Made by a program: the position numbers and the translations under genes. A DNA stretch of 64,000 nt from Rhodococcus sp. WMMA185 (GTDB lineage: Bacteria; Actinomycetota; Actinomycetes; Mycobacteriales; Mycobacteriaceae), in assembly GCF_001767395.1 (NCBI RefSeq), contig NZ_CP017014.1, forward strand, positions 1,922,001 to 1,986,000. Reading direction: 5' to 3'. Under the pieces are notes generated by a model that was not told where the DNA came from, did no database searches, and saw only the letters and a list, made by a program, of their open reading frames with translations. This document shows positions 48,090 through 60,142 of the stretch, in pieces. Position 1 is the stretch's first letter. Each line of letters begins with the position of its first letter.

Positions 48090-48775
48090 TGCCCTGCTCC
48101 AGTTCTCTCGCTTACCACCAGCAGCAACCTGCCGATCACGTCGTCGATGCCGAGTTCGCTGGTGTCGACCAGTGTGGAGTCCTCGGCCGGCCGCATGGGC
48201 GACACGGCACGCGTGGAATCGAGGTGGTCCCGACGTCGCACGTCAGCCAGTACGGCCGCATAGTCGTCGCCGCGGCCCTCCGCGAGATTCTGCATATTCC
48301 TGCGTCGTGCTCGAGCCTCCGCCGAAGCGGTCAAATAGATCTTCACGTCGGCATCCGGCAGAACGACCGTGCCGATGTCCCGACCCTCGACCACAATCCG
48401 CGTAGCTTCGCCTGCGAGACGACGCTGCGCTTCGACGAGCAGATCACGCACCGCCTTGACGGCGGAGACAGTCGAAACGGCGCCGGTCACCGCATCACCG
48501 CGGATCTCTTGCCTTACATCCTCGCCATCGAGCAGCACCTGTTCACCGGACGGATCCGTGCCGATCGACCACGGGAGTCCGGCGGTGGCGTCGGCGATCG
48601 CGGCAGGGTCGGACAGGTCTATGCCCTTACGCAGCACATGCAACGTCGCAACTCGGTACATCGCCCCGGTATCCAGGTAGCGCGCATCGAGTCGCTTCGC
48701 CAGCAAGCGAGACACGCTCGACTTGCCGGTCCCGGACGGACCGTCCATAGCAACGGCCAGCGGAGAAGTACTCAC
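48086..48775 (-). CDS. cmk: Cytidylate kinase
   Basis: 229-residue kinase phosphorylating CMP and dCMP. The P-loop is GPSGTGKSS at about 12-20, and the substrate region [21 protein letters not shown] and the lid [10 protein letters not shown] are typical. GTG 48775 overlaps the pseudouridine synthase stop (GTGA), and its own stop overlaps der. The order pseudouridine synthase-cmk-der matches Rv1711-Rv1713. Confidence 0.97.
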   Translation of the reverse strand: MSTSPLAVAMDGPSGTGKSSVSRLLAKRLDARYLDTGAMYRVATLHVLRKGIDLSDPAAIADATAGLPWSIGTDPSGEQVLLDGEDVRQEIRGDAVTGAVSTVSAVKAVRDLLVEAQRRLAGEATRIVVEGRDIGTVVLPDADVKIYLTASAEARARRRNMQNLAEGRGDDYAAVLADVRRRDHLDSTRAVSPMRPAEDSTLVDTSELGIDDVIGRLLLVVSERTGAGQ

Positions 48776-49803
48776 AGTCCCACCGCCCCGTACAACCCGC
48801 CGACCTCGCCGCGGCCGAGTACCCGAAGGGTTCCGGGACGCTGATCACCGAGTGCGACGGCGCCGATGTCGGTCCGCACGAGCCGGATCACCGGATGGCC
48901 CACGGCGTCGAACAGACGCCGCACGATGTGCTTGCGCCCTTCGTGGAGTGTCACGCGAACGAGCGACTTGCCTTCGTTGATGTCGAGCAACGTGAAGGTG
49001 TCGACCTTCGCCGGACCGTCATCGAGTTCGATGCCCTGCTTGAGTCGCTTGCCGACACCACGCTCGATAGCGCCGGACACGGTAGCCATGTAGGTCTTCG
49101 ACACCTCGAACGACGGGTGCATCAACCGATGCGCCAGATCGCCATCGTTCGTAAGCAGCAGCAGTCCTTCGGTATCGGCGTCCAGACGACCGACATGGAA
49201 CAGCCGCTGTCCCGCGGTGACCCGCTCGGAGACGATGTCGCCGACGCATGGGCGTCCCAGGTCGTCCGACATCGTGGACTGCCAACCCCGGGGCTTGTTC
49301 AACGCCAGGTGCACCAGGTCCTTCTGGACCACGACGCGAACGCCGTCCACACGGACTACTGCGTTCTCCGGATCTATACGCAATCCCTGCTCGATGACTA
49401 TCCGGCCGTCGACCTCTACACGCCCCTGGGAAATCAGTTCCTCGGCCGCGCGGCGCGAAGCGACTCCGGCCTGGGCCAGTACCTTCTGCAAGCGCATTCC
49501 GTCGCCCTGCGGGGGGCCAGCGGGCCGATCCATGTCGGCGTACTGATTGCGGGCCGGCTTTGCGTTACTGATCTTCGGCGCCTGAACCTGGGTGCGTTGC
49601 GGCTTTGCAGACTTGGGCTTGCCGTGCTTGTTCTTGGCGGCCACGACGTCGGGCCTGCCGGATTTGCTCCTCGCTACATCGGACCGGGCCGACCGCTGAG
49701 CGGACTCCGACCGATCGGTCCGCTTAGCGGTCTCCGACCTGGTTGGGCGCTGCTTCACAGTTTTGCGGTCCGGTGTGCCATCTCGGCGAGCGGGCTTCTT
49801 CAC
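48772..49803 (-). CDS. RluB-type 23S rRNA pseudouridine synthase
   Basis: 343 residues. The catalytic part begins at about 103 with an S4 domain ([20 protein letters not shown]) and has the RsuA/RluB motif [17 protein letters not shown] with catalytic D208. The N-terminal 100 residues are a Lys/Arg/Ser/Ala-rich low-complexity tail ([20 protein letters not shown]), probably disordered and RNA-binding. GTG 49803 starts it. Rv1711 is the positional match. The exact uridine target is not certain. Confidence 0.9.
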   Translation of the reverse strand: MKKPARRDGTPDRKTVKQRPTRSETAKRTDRSESAQRSARSDVARSKSGRPDVVAAKNKHGKPKSAKPQRTQVQAPKISNAKPARNQYADMDRPAGPPQGDGMRLQKVLAQAGVASRRAAEELISQGRVEVDGRIVIEQGLRIDPENAVVRVDGVRVVVQKDLVHLALNKPRGWQSTMSDDLGRPCVGDIVSERVTAGQRLFHVGRLDADTEGLLLLTNDGDLAHRLMHPSFEVSKTYMATVSGAIERGVGKRLKQGIELDDGPAKVDTFTLLDINEGKSLVRVTLHEGRKHIVRRLFDAVGHPVIRLVRTDIGAVALGDQRPGTLRVLGRGEVGGLYGAVGL

Positions 49804-49836
49804 TATTTGCGATCCTTGTCAGTCTTCGACGTCTTG

Positions 49837-50574
49837 TCAGTGTTCGACGTCTAGCCCGGTGTCCAACTCTTCTGTGGATGCCGCAGCTTTATTCATTCTC
49901 GCAAATCGCGGATCAGATTCCACACTGTCACTGATGTCATCGATCAGATCGACGTCCGGTAGCAGGGGGGCCAGGGCGGGCAGATCGGCGAGCGATGCCA
50001 GCCCGAGCCGCTCCAAGAAGAGCTCCGTCGTCGAATACTGCGTGGCGTTGGTATCGGGGTCGACGCCGGATTCAGCGATCAGTCCGCGAGCGAGGAGTGT
50101 GCGCACCACGCCGTCGACATTTACACCGCGCACCGCGCTGATCCGAGCGCGGGTCAATGGTTGACGGTATGCGACCACAGCCAGCGTTTCCAGAGCGGCT
50201 CTGGTCAGCTTCGAGCGCGCGCCATCGAGAAGGAGTCGCTCCACATAGGGCGCGTAGTCGGTCCGTGTGTACAGCCGCCATCCGTCACCGGCAAATCGGA
50301 GATCGATCCCGCTCCCCCGAGCCGTGAACTGGGCGGACATGCGGTTCAGCGTTTCGGTGATACGTTTCGCAGAGGCGCCGGTCGCGGAGGCGAGTTGCTC
50401 GACTCCGGCCGGGGAGTCGACGATCAGCAACAGTGACTCGAGAATCGCCTCGAGTTCGGTGTCCGACAACTCGGCTTCGGCGCCTGAAAGCTCGATGTCC
50501 GAGAGTTCAGCCTCGAGTTCAGCATCAATAGCCAAGCTATCGAAGTCCGTCTCATCGAACGGCTCCGAACTCAT
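49837..50574 (-). CDS. scpB: Segregation and condensation protein B
   Basis: 245-residue winged-helix partner of ScpA in the SMC condensin. The core includes AILESLLLIVDSPAGVEQLA and AALETLAVVAYRQPLTRARI, typical of the kite fold. N- and C-termini carry acidic low-complexity tails (ELEAELSDIELSGAEAELSD). ATG 50574 overlaps the scpA stop. The smc gene itself is elsewhere in the genome. Confidence 0.95.
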   Translation of the reverse strand: MSSEPFDETDFDSLAIDAELEAELSDIELSGAEAELSDTELEAILESLLLIVDSPAGVEQLASATGASAKRITETLNRMSAQFTARGSGIDLRFAGDGWRLYTRTDYAPYVERLLLDGARSKLTRAALETLAVVAYRQPLTRARISAVRGVNVDGVVRTLLARGLIAESGVDPDTNATQYSTTELFLERLGLASLADLPALAPLLPDVDLIDDISDSVESDPRFARMNKAAASTEELDTGLDVEH

Positions 50575-51509
50575 CCGTAGTCCTCCTCGATCACCGGAGC
50601 GCTCGCACCCTCTCCGGTCCAGCTCACCAACAACTCTCCCAGAGGCTCGGGCTGTTCGAACAACACCGACTGGTCTCGATACAGCTCGAGCAACGCGAGG
50701 AATCTTGCCACGATCTCGACGGTCGACTCACAGTCGGAGACGAGGTCACCGAAGCTGGCCCATTCCCCGACTCCACGCGTCCGGAGTAGTTCCATCATCC
50801 GTTCCGCCTGCTCCGGAACCGACACGGCCTGCACGTGCAGATGGTCCAGGCTCACCGACGGCTTCGGCCGTGGCGCGAACACGGCCGCACCGATCTCGGC
50901 GAAACGCTGGGCGTCGACGCCCAGCAGTACCGCAGGCAGCAAATCGGTGAACTGGTCTTCCAAAGACACCGAGCGCGGATACCGACGCAGCGCAGCAGCC
51001 TCCAGTTCGCCGAACAATTGGGCAACCTGCTTGTATGCGCGGTACTGCAGCAGCCTGGCGAACAGTAGGTCGCGTGCCTCGAGCAGGGCGAGATCCTCCG
51101 CGTCCTCTACCTCCCCCGAAGGGAGCAGACGCGCCGCCTTCAGGTCGAGCAGTGTGGCGGCGACCACCAGGAACTCCGTGGTTTGGTCCAGGCCCATTTC
51201 AGTGCCGAGCGTGCGCGTGTAGGAAATGAAGTCGTCCGTCACCTGGTGCAGCGCGACTTCGGTGACGTCCAACTTCCGCTGATTGATCAGCGTGAGGAGC
51301 AGGTCGAACGGTCCCTCGAAGTTGAGCAACGCGACCCGGAACCCCCGCTCGGCGGGGTTCTCCTGCTGGTCAGCCTGGTCCAGCACCTCGGAGTTCATCA
51401 CATCCGAGTCGATCACATCCGAGTCGATCACAGCTGACTCCATCGCATCATTGGGCATGGCCGCATCGCCGACCTGCAGTGGTGCCTGAATGTCCTGCGT
51501 GTACACCAC
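50571..51509 (-). CDS. scpA: Segregation and condensation protein A
   Basis: 312-residue kleisin linking SMC heads. The family core is FEGPFDLLLTLINQRKLDV, TEFLVVAATLLDLKAARLL and the C-terminal wHTH (ESTVEIVARFLALLELYRD). The first 50 residues are acidic and contain a short internal repeat (V-I-D-S-D twice, then V-M-N-S-E). GTG 51509 starts it; parA ends 0 bp upstream. Position matches Rv1709. Confidence 0.95.
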   Translation of the reverse strand: MVYTQDIQAPLQVGDAAMPNDAMESAVIDSDVIDSDVMNSEVLDQADQQENPAERGFRVALLNFEGPFDLLLTLINQRKLDVTEVALHQVTDDFISYTRTLGTEMGLDQTTEFLVVAATLLDLKAARLLPSGEVEDAEDLALLEARDLLFARLLQYRAYKQVAQLFGELEAAALRRYPRSVSLEDQFTDLLPAVLLGVDAQRFAEIGAAVFAPRPKPSVSLDHLHVQAVSVPEQAERMMELLRTRGVGEWASFGDLVSDCESTVEIVARFLALLELYRDQSVLFEQPEPLGELLVSWTGEGASAPVIEEDYG

Positions 51510-52469
51510 TTATCGACCGGACCGATGGATGACTTCGCGCGCCAGCGCCCGATACGCCTCTGCACCCGTCGACTTCGGCGCCCAGGTGGTGATCGGCTCT
51601 CCTGCGACCGAAGTTTCCGGGAACCGAACCGTCCGGTTGATCACCGTGTCGTAGACGACATCACCGAACACCTCGACCACACGCTCCATCACCTCGCGAG
51701 CGTGCAACGTCCGCGAGTCGAACATCGTCACGACGATGCCGGCAAGTTCGAGTCGGGGATTCAACCGGTCGTGGACCTTTTCGACTGTGTCGTTGAGCAG
51801 TGCGAGTCCGCGCAAGCTGAAGTACTCGCATTCCATCGGGATGATCACCGAGTCCGCGCAGGCCAGTGCATTGATGGTGAGCAGACCGAGAGATGGCTGG
51901 CAATCGATCAGGACGTAGTCGTATCGATCGAGAACTGGGTCGAGAACACGCCCGAGTGTCTGCTCGCGACCGACCTCGGTAACCAGCTGGATCTCTGCCG
52001 CCGACAGATCGATGTTGCTGGGAAGAAGGTCGAGGCCCTCGACCCTCGTCCTCATCAGCACCTCGTCGATCGAGACGCGCGGTTCGACGAGCAAGTTGTG
52101 GACCGTCAGTTCGAGATCGTGATGTGCTACCCCGAGCCCGGCGGACAGCGCGCCCTGCGGATCGAGGTCTACGAGCAACACTCGACGACCGCATTCGGCG
52201 AGCGAGGCGCCCAGGTTGATCGTGGACGTCGTCTTCCCGACGCCACCCTTCTGGTTGCACATCGCGATGATCTTGGCCGGTCCGTGAGACACCAAAGGGG
52301 CCGGCTCCGGCACCTCACGCATCGGTCGACCCGTAGGTCCGAGCTCACTGTGTTCTACCGCGACGTCTTCACCGAGCAATGCGGCGGTGCCGGGCTGCTG
52401 CACGCCGAACACGTCGCACTCCGATTGGGGATGCCCAGACTCCGCCGCTGGCGGCTGCGGTGTCACCAC
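51510..52469 (-). CDS. ParA-family ATPase (chromosomal, Rv1708-like)
   Basis: 319 residues. The deviant Walker A KGGVGKTT is at about 74-81, followed by LLVDLDPQGALSAGLG and DYVLIDCQPSLGLLTINAL. An N-terminal extension of about 60 residues is Pro/Glu-rich. There is no parB partner next to it; the neighbours are xerD and scpA, the standard actinobacterial arrangement. A role in chromosome organisation or as a MinD-like positioning ATPase is inferred. Confidence 0.93.
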   Translation of the reverse strand: MVTPQPPAAESGHPQSECDVFGVQQPGTAALLGEDVAVEHSELGPTGRPMREVPEPAPLVSHGPAKIIAMCNQKGGVGKTTSTINLGASLAECGRRVLLVDLDPQGALSAGLGVAHHDLELTVHNLLVEPRVSIDEVLMRTRVEGLDLLPSNIDLSAAEIQLVTEVGREQTLGRVLDPVLDRYDYVLIDCQPSLGLLTINALACADSVIIPMECEYFSLRGLALLNDTVEKVHDRLNPRLELAGIVVTMFDSRTLHAREVMERVVEVFGDVVYDTVINRTVRFPETSVAGEPITTWAPKSTGAEAYRALAREVIHRSGR

Positions 52470-52576
52470 GGTCCGATAGTCTCCTGTTCTTTCGATGTTC
52501 GCTTCGCTCCCGATCTCACATCGTTATACGAACGCTACCGCCTCATACCGTGAATCTCCCCCCGACACGCCCCCTC

Positions 52577-53500
52577 TCACCGTGCTCGGGGATGCGCCTC
52601 CGCCCACACTTCGCGCAGCGCTCCCACTGTAACTAGCGTATATATCTGGGTCGTCGTCACAGAGGCGTGACCCAGTAACTCCTGGACGACCCGTACGTCG
52701 GCTCCCCCATCGAGTAGATGGGTCGCGAACGAATGACGGAGCGTGTGCGGCGACACTGCAGCAGTGATCCCGGCCGCGGAGGCAGCGTCTTGTAGCACCT
52801 TCCATCCGCTCTGCCGGGAGAGCCGTCCACCACGGACGTTGAGGAACAGCGCCGGGGTTCCGCGTGACAGCAGCGCAGGACGGCCCCGGACCAGGTAGGC
52901 GTCCAGGGCTTCGACGGCGGGCCGCCCGACCGGGACCACCCGCTGTTTTCCTCCTTTTCCGCGCAGCAGCACCGAACGAGTCTGGGTGTCTACGTCGTCG
53001 ACATCGAGTCCGACGGCCTCGGAGATCCGCGCGCCCGTGGAGTACAACAACTCGAGCAGGGCACGGTCTCGGACAACCCTGGGGCCATCCGCCGGGCCCC
53101 CGCCACCGACCGCCTGCAGCAGCGAAAGCACCTCGCTCACAGGAAGTGAGGAGGGAAGCTTCTTGGCCGACGACGGCGGGCGGATGTCGCGGGCCACATC
53201 GACGGCGGTCATTCCCTCGACGACGGCGAACCGGTGGAAACCCCGCACCGCAATCAAGGCGCGGGCAACAGAACTGGCTGCCAGCGGAGGATTATCGTGA
53301 GCAGGGTCACCGGTGCGCAACATGACCACGAAATCACTGACGTCAAGTTCACGAATCCGGCCGATTTCGGTGATTCCTCGATCGGCGAGGAATCGCAGGT
53401 ATCGCTCGAGGTCACGCCGGTACGAACTGAGGGTGTTGCGTGCCGCTCCGCGCTCGACAGCCAGGTGATCGAGATACGAATCCACCTGCCTCGCAATCAC
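52577..53500 (-). CDS. xerD: Site-specific tyrosine recombinase XerD
   Basis: 307-residue recombinase resolving chromosome dimers at dif with XerC. The catalytic set is complete: R158 (STGARIS), K182 (RGKGGKQ), H252 and R255 (SPHTLRHSF), H278 (LLGHAS) and Y287 (QIYT). The N-terminal SAM-like DNA-binding domain occupies about 1-105. GTG 53500 lies just after the NUDIX stop. Context with ParA and ScpAB shows a housekeeping recombinase, not a phage integrase. Confidence 0.96.
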   Translation of the reverse strand: MIARQVDSYLDHLAVERGAARNTLSSYRRDLERYLRFLADRGITEIGRIRELDVSDFVVMLRTGDPAHDNPPLAASSVARALIAVRGFHRFAVVEGMTAVDVARDIRPPSSAKKLPSSLPVSEVLSLLQAVGGGGPADGPRVVRDRALLELLYSTGARISEAVGLDVDDVDTQTRSVLLRGKGGKQRVVPVGRPAVEALDAYLVRGRPALLSRGTPALFLNVRGGRLSRQSGWKVLQDAASAAGITAAVSPHTLRHSFATHLLDGGADVRVVQELLGHASVTTTQIYTLVTVGALREVWAEAHPRAR

Positions 53501-53510
53501 TACGACACAC

Positions 53511-54173
53511 CTACTCAGCTACGTCACCGAATGTGTGCGAGCGACTCCTCGCACTGAACCTCTCGGGTCGATCGACCCAGGGCGCATTCTCGTCACGGAG
53601 TTCGAGGGCCGCGCCCGAACCTGACCGGAAGGCCGCCAGCGCCATCACACCCGACACCGCGGTGGCGTTGACGATCACCCCGCTCAGCACCATCGATATC
53701 ACCTCGTCTAAGGGAATACGCTCGATATCGAGGTCGGCCTCCTCGTCCTCCGAGTGCGGTCGCCCCACCTCGTAGAGATCCTCGGCGAGGAACACCCGCA
53801 CCGATTCGTCGGTGAATCCAGGTGAGACAAGGACATCCACAAGGACCGACCAACGGTGAGCACCAAGTCCCGTCTCTTCGGCAAGTTCGCGCCGGGCGGC
53901 TTCAGCCGGGTCCTCCCCCGGCTCGTCGAGCAGCCCCGCCGGAATCTCCCACAACCGACGGCCCACCGGGTGCCGGTACTGGTGGATGAGAACGAGTCGG
54001 CCATCGTCGTCGACCGCCACGATTGCGACCGCACCATGATGCTCGACGACTTCACGTTCGGCCGTTCGGCCATTCGGCATCGCGACGCGATCGACCCGGA
54101 GGGCCAGAATCGAGCCGCTGTAGGCGGTGCGCGAGTCGAGCGTCTCGAACTCGTGCCGACCAGCGTGGGGCAT
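53511..54173 (-). CDS. NUDIX hydrolase, ADP-ribose pyrophosphatase type
   Basis: 220 residues. The NUDIX box is G-L-L-D-E-P-G-E, then [12 protein letters not shown], preceded by [21 protein letters not shown], the ADP-ribose pyrophosphatase pattern. A proline shortly after the box (VSPGFTDE) supports ADPRase specificity. It lies between xerD and pyrG as Rv1700 does. It hydrolyses ADP-ribose to AMP and ribose-5-phosphate (family inference). Confidence 0.92.
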   Translation of the reverse strand: MPHAGRHEFETLDSRTAYSGSILALRVDRVAMPNGRTAEREVVEHHGAVAIVAVDDDGRLVLIHQYRHPVGRRLWEIPAGLLDEPGEDPAEAARRELAEETGLGAHRWSVLVDVLVSPGFTDESVRVFLAEDLYEVGRPHSEDEEADLDIERIPLDEVISMVLSGVIVNATAVSGVMALAAFRSGSGAALELRDENAPWVDRPERFSARSRSHTFGDVAE

Positions 54174-54184
54174 GTCCTAGGGCC

Positions 54185-56065
<1,881 letters not shown>

Positions 56066-56133
56066 TCACGGTAACACCTCCGCGGATGTCCGGAAACAAT
56101 GCGCCGAGATTGAACCGACCCGCGTGACGAGCA

Positions 56134-57084
56134 CTACGACGGCGCGACCCCCACCGTAATAGCGCTGGTACCCGGTCCCGTTCCGTAGCGGCCGGCACCG
56201 CCGGCAAGTTGTTCCTGCAGGGCGAGTGGAACGGTGATCTTCCCCGCCTCGCGGTCGATGTTGTCGATCGTGGTCAAGGTTGCCGACAGCGCGGCGTCTG
56301 CTCTGGCGACGGCAATCGGCCCGTTACCCTGCGCCGAACCAGGACGGCCGGTGAGGACCGTTCCACCACCGCGGGCATCGAGCGCACCCGCGAACCTGGC
56401 CACCACCGCGCCGCGGTTGCCACCGACGCCATCATTCGTGTCGTGATTACCGGTCAGCACGACCGCAACCTCTGCCGGTTGGACCGTGCCGTCGCCGTAG
56501 CTGATGAATCCCGCTCCGCGCAGCGTCTCGAGAGCCAGCGCCATCTCCTCGGGTGAACTCTGCGGCTGACCGGTCCCCTTGTCGAGCAGGAGCACCGATC
56601 CGAGCAAGTCGCCCGCTAGGCTTCCCTGATCGACGGCGCCGGTTCTCAGTGTGACACCCGCCGGGATCACATTGTTGACCACTGTGCGCAATCGGTCACC
56701 TCCTGTCGCATCGACGAACTCGTCCGTCAGCGACACCCGACCTGTCACCGACCCTCCCGCCGCGGCAACAATCCGATTGATGCCGTCGAGATCCGCGGGG
56801 TCTGCGTCCGGCGTCGTCACGATCATCACGGTTCGCTGCGCGAGCGAATCCGCCACAATGCGGCCTGCCACCGCGGAATCGAATCCGTCTGCCGAGTTCA
56901 ACTGCTCGGACAGTTGATTGTTGCGCTCGTTCGCCCGCTCGATATCGTCCTGCAACCCGGCCTTGTCGTCACGGAGCCCCGAGACGAGACCGCTCGACAA
57001 CAGACCGGATCCCATCACCACGCCGATCGCCAGAGCCACAAAGATCGCCGCAATGGAGACCACGTGCTGACGCAGCGAAATCAC
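56134..57084 (-). CDS. MctB-like outer-membrane/copper transport family protein (Rv1698-like)
   Basis: 316 residues from GTG 57084 (MISLRQHVVSIAAIFVALAI), which overlaps the steA stop (GTGA). One N-terminal transmembrane helix (about 8-30) is followed by a coiled coil (LQDDIERANERNNQLSEQL), then a secreted Gly/Ala/Val-rich domain. It matches Rv1698, described as a mycobacterial copper transport protein (MctB). It is part of the steA-mctB pair. Copper function is family inference. Confidence 0.9.
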   Translation of the reverse strand: MISLRQHVVSIAAIFVALAIGVVMGSGLLSSGLVSGLRDDKAGLQDDIERANERNNQLSEQLNSADGFDSAVAGRIVADSLAQRTVMIVTTPDADPADLDGINRIVAAAGGSVTGRVSLTDEFVDATGGDRLRTVVNNVIPAGVTLRTGAVDQGSLAGDLLGSVLLLDKGTGQPQSSPEEMALALETLRGAGFISYGDGTVQPAEVAVVLTGNHDTNDGVGGNRGAVVARFAGALDARGGGTVLTGRPGSAQGNGPIAVARADAALSATLTTIDNIDREAGKITVPLALQEQLAGGAGRYGTGPGTSAITVGVAPS

Positions 57085-58265
57085 TTGAAGAATCCCTGAA
57101 CCCACAACACGAAGCTGTCCCAGGTGGCGACTGCCCAGTCGAGCACCTCTCCTCCCACGTTCGACATCGCCAGAGCGACGATCACAGCCACCAATGCGGC
57201 CAGGATCAGCAACGCGATTGCCCCACCCGAGACCCTGCTCCGATACAGAGTGGCCACCGCTTTCGCATCGACCAGTTTCGGCCCGACCTTCAGTCGGGTC
57301 ATGAAGGCCGAGGGGTTGATGTCGCGGCGACCACGGTCGAAGAACTCGTCGAGTGACACCGTGCTGCCGACAGTGACGATCAGTGCCGCCCCGTGGTGAT
57401 CCGCCAGTAGCAACGCCAGATCGGACGGGGACCCGGACGCGGGGAACGTCATGGCGCCTATTCCGAGGTCCTGGATGCGCGACAGGCCGGGCGCGTGGCC
57501 GTCCTGATCCGCGGGCAGGACCACCTCAGCACCCGACTTCAGTGTGGCGCTGGAAATGGCCTCGGGGTCACCGACGATGAGATCGGGCCGATATCCGGCA
57601 GTCTTCAGGGCATCGGCCCCGGTTCCGACGCCGATGAGAATGGGCGAATACTCCTTGATGAAGGGCTTGAGGTTCTTGAGATCTGACACATGGTCCGGCC
57701 CGTCGGACACGATAACGACATGGCGTTCCTTCATGTCGACGTCCACGTCCGGGACCCCTACGCTATCGATCAGCAACGGGCTCTCGGTTCGGATGAACTC
57801 GATCGTGTTACCCGAGAACGCCTCGAGATGGTCGACCAAGCCGGTCTTCGCCTCGATCATCCGATCCGAGATCTCCGCCTCGGTCTGCGCGTCCCCTTTC
57901 GCGATACGCCGCTCCCCGGAGTAGACCGCCCCCTCGTGGACGCGAACCTTGCCGCCGTCCTTGATGTTCTTGAAGACCTCGGTGCCCACCGAATCCACCA
58001 ACGCGATCCCGTTGGAGACGATTACCTCGGGCCCCAGATTGGGATAGCGCCCCGAGATCGACGGAGATGCATTGATCACCGCGAGAACTCCGGCCTTCAC
58101 CAAGGCATCCGCGGTGCGCCGATCAAGATCCAACTCGTCCAGGACGACAACGTCGCCCGGTCCCACACGGCGCAGCAGCTTGTCCGTGTTGCGATCCACC
58201 CTGGCGATCCCGCTGACCCCGGGCAAAGGTTGGGTGTTACGTGAACGCAGTGCGGGCAACTTCAT
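57081..58265 (-). CDS. steA: SteA, putative cytokinetic/septation protein (Rv1697-like)
   Basis: 394 residues from ATG 58265 (MKLPALRSRNTQPLPGVSGI). The soluble N-terminal part contains VDRNTDKLLRRVGPGD, ADALVKAGVLAVINASPS and a thiamine-pyrophosphokinase-like segment (GVGTGADALKTAGYRPDLIVGDPEA). A transmembrane helix (GGAIALLILAALVAVIVALA) lies near 340-365, leaving a short C-terminal tail. In Corynebacterium SteA with SteB takes part in daughter-cell separation. Confidence 0.92.
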   Translation of the reverse strand: MKLPALRSRNTQPLPGVSGIARVDRNTDKLLRRVGPGDVVVLDELDLDRRTADALVKAGVLAVINASPSISGRYPNLGPEVIVSNGIALVDSVGTEVFKNIKDGGKVRVHEGAVYSGERRIAKGDAQTEAEISDRMIEAKTGLVDHLEAFSGNTIEFIRTESPLLIDSVGVPDVDVDMKERHVVIVSDGPDHVSDLKNLKPFIKEYSPILIGVGTGADALKTAGYRPDLIVGDPEAISSATLKSGAEVVLPADQDGHAPGLSRIQDLGIGAMTFPASGSPSDLALLLADHHGAALIVTVGSTVSLDEFFDRGRRDINPSAFMTRLKVGPKLVDAKAVATLYRSRVSGGAIALLILAALVAVIVALAMSNVGGEVLDWAVATWDSFVLWVQGFFK

Positions 58266-58367
58266 GGCTTCGATGATGGACCGGATTCGTTCTCTACCTG
58301 TGGAGGCGCGCCGAACGTGCGAGCACATCTCTTCCTACCTCACCACTGCACGCGACCGTTCGTCCGT

Positions 58368-60140
58368 TCAGTCCGAACGTTCCGAGTTGGCTGTGGCCAA
58401 CAGTTCCTCCGCGTGCGCGCGGCCGGTCTCGGTGTCGTCGAGCCCGGCAAGCATCCGCGCCAGTTCCACCACCCGTTCTTCATCGGTCAGCGTGCGCACT
58501 CCGCTGCTGACGACCCCACCGGAGCTGTCCACCTTGTCGACCACCAAGTGAGTATCCGCGAACGCCGCCACCTGCGGCAGGTGGGTCACCACGATGACCT
58601 GATGAGTCCGCGCCAGTCGCGCGAGTCGTCGGCCGATCTCCACGGCGGCACGGCCACCCACACCCGCGTCGACCTCGTCGAACACCATCGTGGCACTCGA
58701 ATCCGATCCTGCCAGAACCACTTCGAGAGCCAGCATCACCCGCGACAGTTCACCGCCGGACGCACTCTTACTGATCGGCAGAGACTGGGCTCCGCTGTGA
58801 GCCGACAGCCGGAACTCCACCTCGTCGACCCCCGAGCGCCCAGCATGCAGCTCGGCTCCGTCCACGGTGAGCGGAGCCGGATCCTGCGATCCGGCGACCC
58901 GCGGTCGAACCGATACTTCGAGTGATGCCCGACCCATCGCCAGACCGGAGAGTTCCGAGCTGACAGACTTCGCAAGCTTGGCGGCGGCTTTCACACGGGC
59001 GGCCGACAATTTCGATGCCGCCTCGGCCGCCGACGCCGCTGAGTCCTCGACCTGCTTCGCGAGAGCCGCCAAAGCATCGGAAGAGACGTCGATCTTCTCG
59101 AGCCTCGACCGCGCGTTGTCCGCCCACTCCAGAACGCCGTCCACGTCCGCCGCGTACTTGCGGGTCAAGTTCTTCAGTTGCGCCTGCCTCGACAGCAACG
59201 CATCGAGGGCTCCCGGATCGGCCGGAAGCCCAGCAAGGTACTTCGTGAGGTCTGCGGACACGTCGGTGACAACCGCGATCGCCTCCCCAAGGCGAGCCCC
59301 GAATCCGTCCAGTTCGGCGTCGGTGACCGATTCGATCCTGGTCCGCGCTTCCGACAGCAGATCGAGTGCAGGCGCCGGAACGTCGCCGCCGTCCATCTCG
59401 TCGCTTCCCGCGAGTGCCGTCTGTGCGTCCCGTGCCGCCGACCGCAATGAATCGAGGTCGCTGAGTCTGCGCACCTCGGAAACGATCGATTCGTCCTCAC
59501 CCGGTGTAGGTGCCACAGTGTCGATCTCGTTGAGCGCGAACTCGAGCTGATCGACCTGCTGCGCGAGTTCACGAGCTCGCCCGGTCCGCTCGAGCAACTC
59601 CGATCGTGCGCTCATCCATTCGTCGCGGTACTTGCGATACCGGGCGAGCAGCGGTCCGACGGTCTTGTCGGCGAAACGGTCCAGCGCAGCACACTGCTGG
59701 TCCGGCCGGAGCAGCCGCAGCTGATCGTTTTGACCGTGAACCGTCAGCAGCGGATCGGTGAACTCGGACAGGACTCCTGCCGGAACGCTTCGCCCGCCGA
59801 GATGGGCGCGGGATCGGCCGTCGCCGCTGACCGTGCGCACGGCGATGATGGTGCCGTCCTCGTCCCGCTGAGCACCCGTGGACTCGAGCAACCGGCTAAC
59901 GGTACGTTCGACGTGGTCCGAGCCATCGTCGGTGATGAATCGACCCTCCACCACCGCACGCGAGGCCCCGAGACGGACACGCCCTGCGTCGGCGCGCGCA
60001 CCGCTGAGGAGATGCAAGCTGGTCACTACCATCGTCTTGCCCGCTCCGGTCTCGCCGGTGAGGACCGTCAAACCTTCATGGAACTGGGCCGAGGCCTCGG
60101 AGATCACGCCGAGGCTATCGATCCTGATCTCTGCCAGCAC
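58368..60140 (-). CDS. recN: DNA repair protein RecN
   Basis: 590-residue SMC-like ATPase in double-strand break repair. GTG 60140 (MLAEIRIDSLGVISEA) starts it, with AAGGAA upstream, inside the open frame that extends to 60512. The Walker A is GETGAGKT at 29-36; the signature and Walker B are at the C-terminus (GGELSRVMLALE, MVFDEVDAGVGG). A coiled coil fills the middle, with breaks. It follows nadK directly. Confidence 0.95.
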   Translation of the reverse strand: MLAEIRIDSLGVISEASAQFHEGLTVLTGETGAGKTMVVTSLHLLSGARADAGRVRLGASRAVVEGRFITDDGSDHVERTVSRLLESTGAQRDEDGTIIAVRTVSGDGRSRAHLGGRSVPAGVLSEFTDPLLTVHGQNDQLRLLRPDQQCAALDRFADKTVGPLLARYRKYRDEWMSARSELLERTGRARELAQQVDQLEFALNEIDTVAPTPGEDESIVSEVRRLSDLDSLRSAARDAQTALAGSDEMDGGDVPAPALDLLSEARTRIESVTDAELDGFGARLGEAIAVVTDVSADLTKYLAGLPADPGALDALLSRQAQLKNLTRKYAADVDGVLEWADNARSRLEKIDVSSDALAALAKQVEDSAASAAEAASKLSAARVKAAAKLAKSVSSELSGLAMGRASLEVSVRPRVAGSQDPAPLTVDGAELHAGRSGVDEVEFRLSAHSGAQSLPISKSASGGELSRVMLALEVVLAGSDSSATMVFDEVDAGVGGRAAVEIGRRLARLARTHQVIVVTHLPQVAAFADTHLVVDKVDSSGGVVSSGVRTLTDEERVVELARMLAGLDDTETGRAHAEELLATANSERSD

Positions 60141-60142
60141 GT

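Noticed and set aside
51510-52469. Plasmid partition ParA
   Set aside because: No parB or parS-like repeats beside it and the gene order is the chromosomal actinobacterial one.
52577-53500. Phage or element integrase
   Set aside because: Tyrosine recombinase with full XerD motifs inside the conserved xerD-parA-scpAB block, so it is the chromosomal recombinase.
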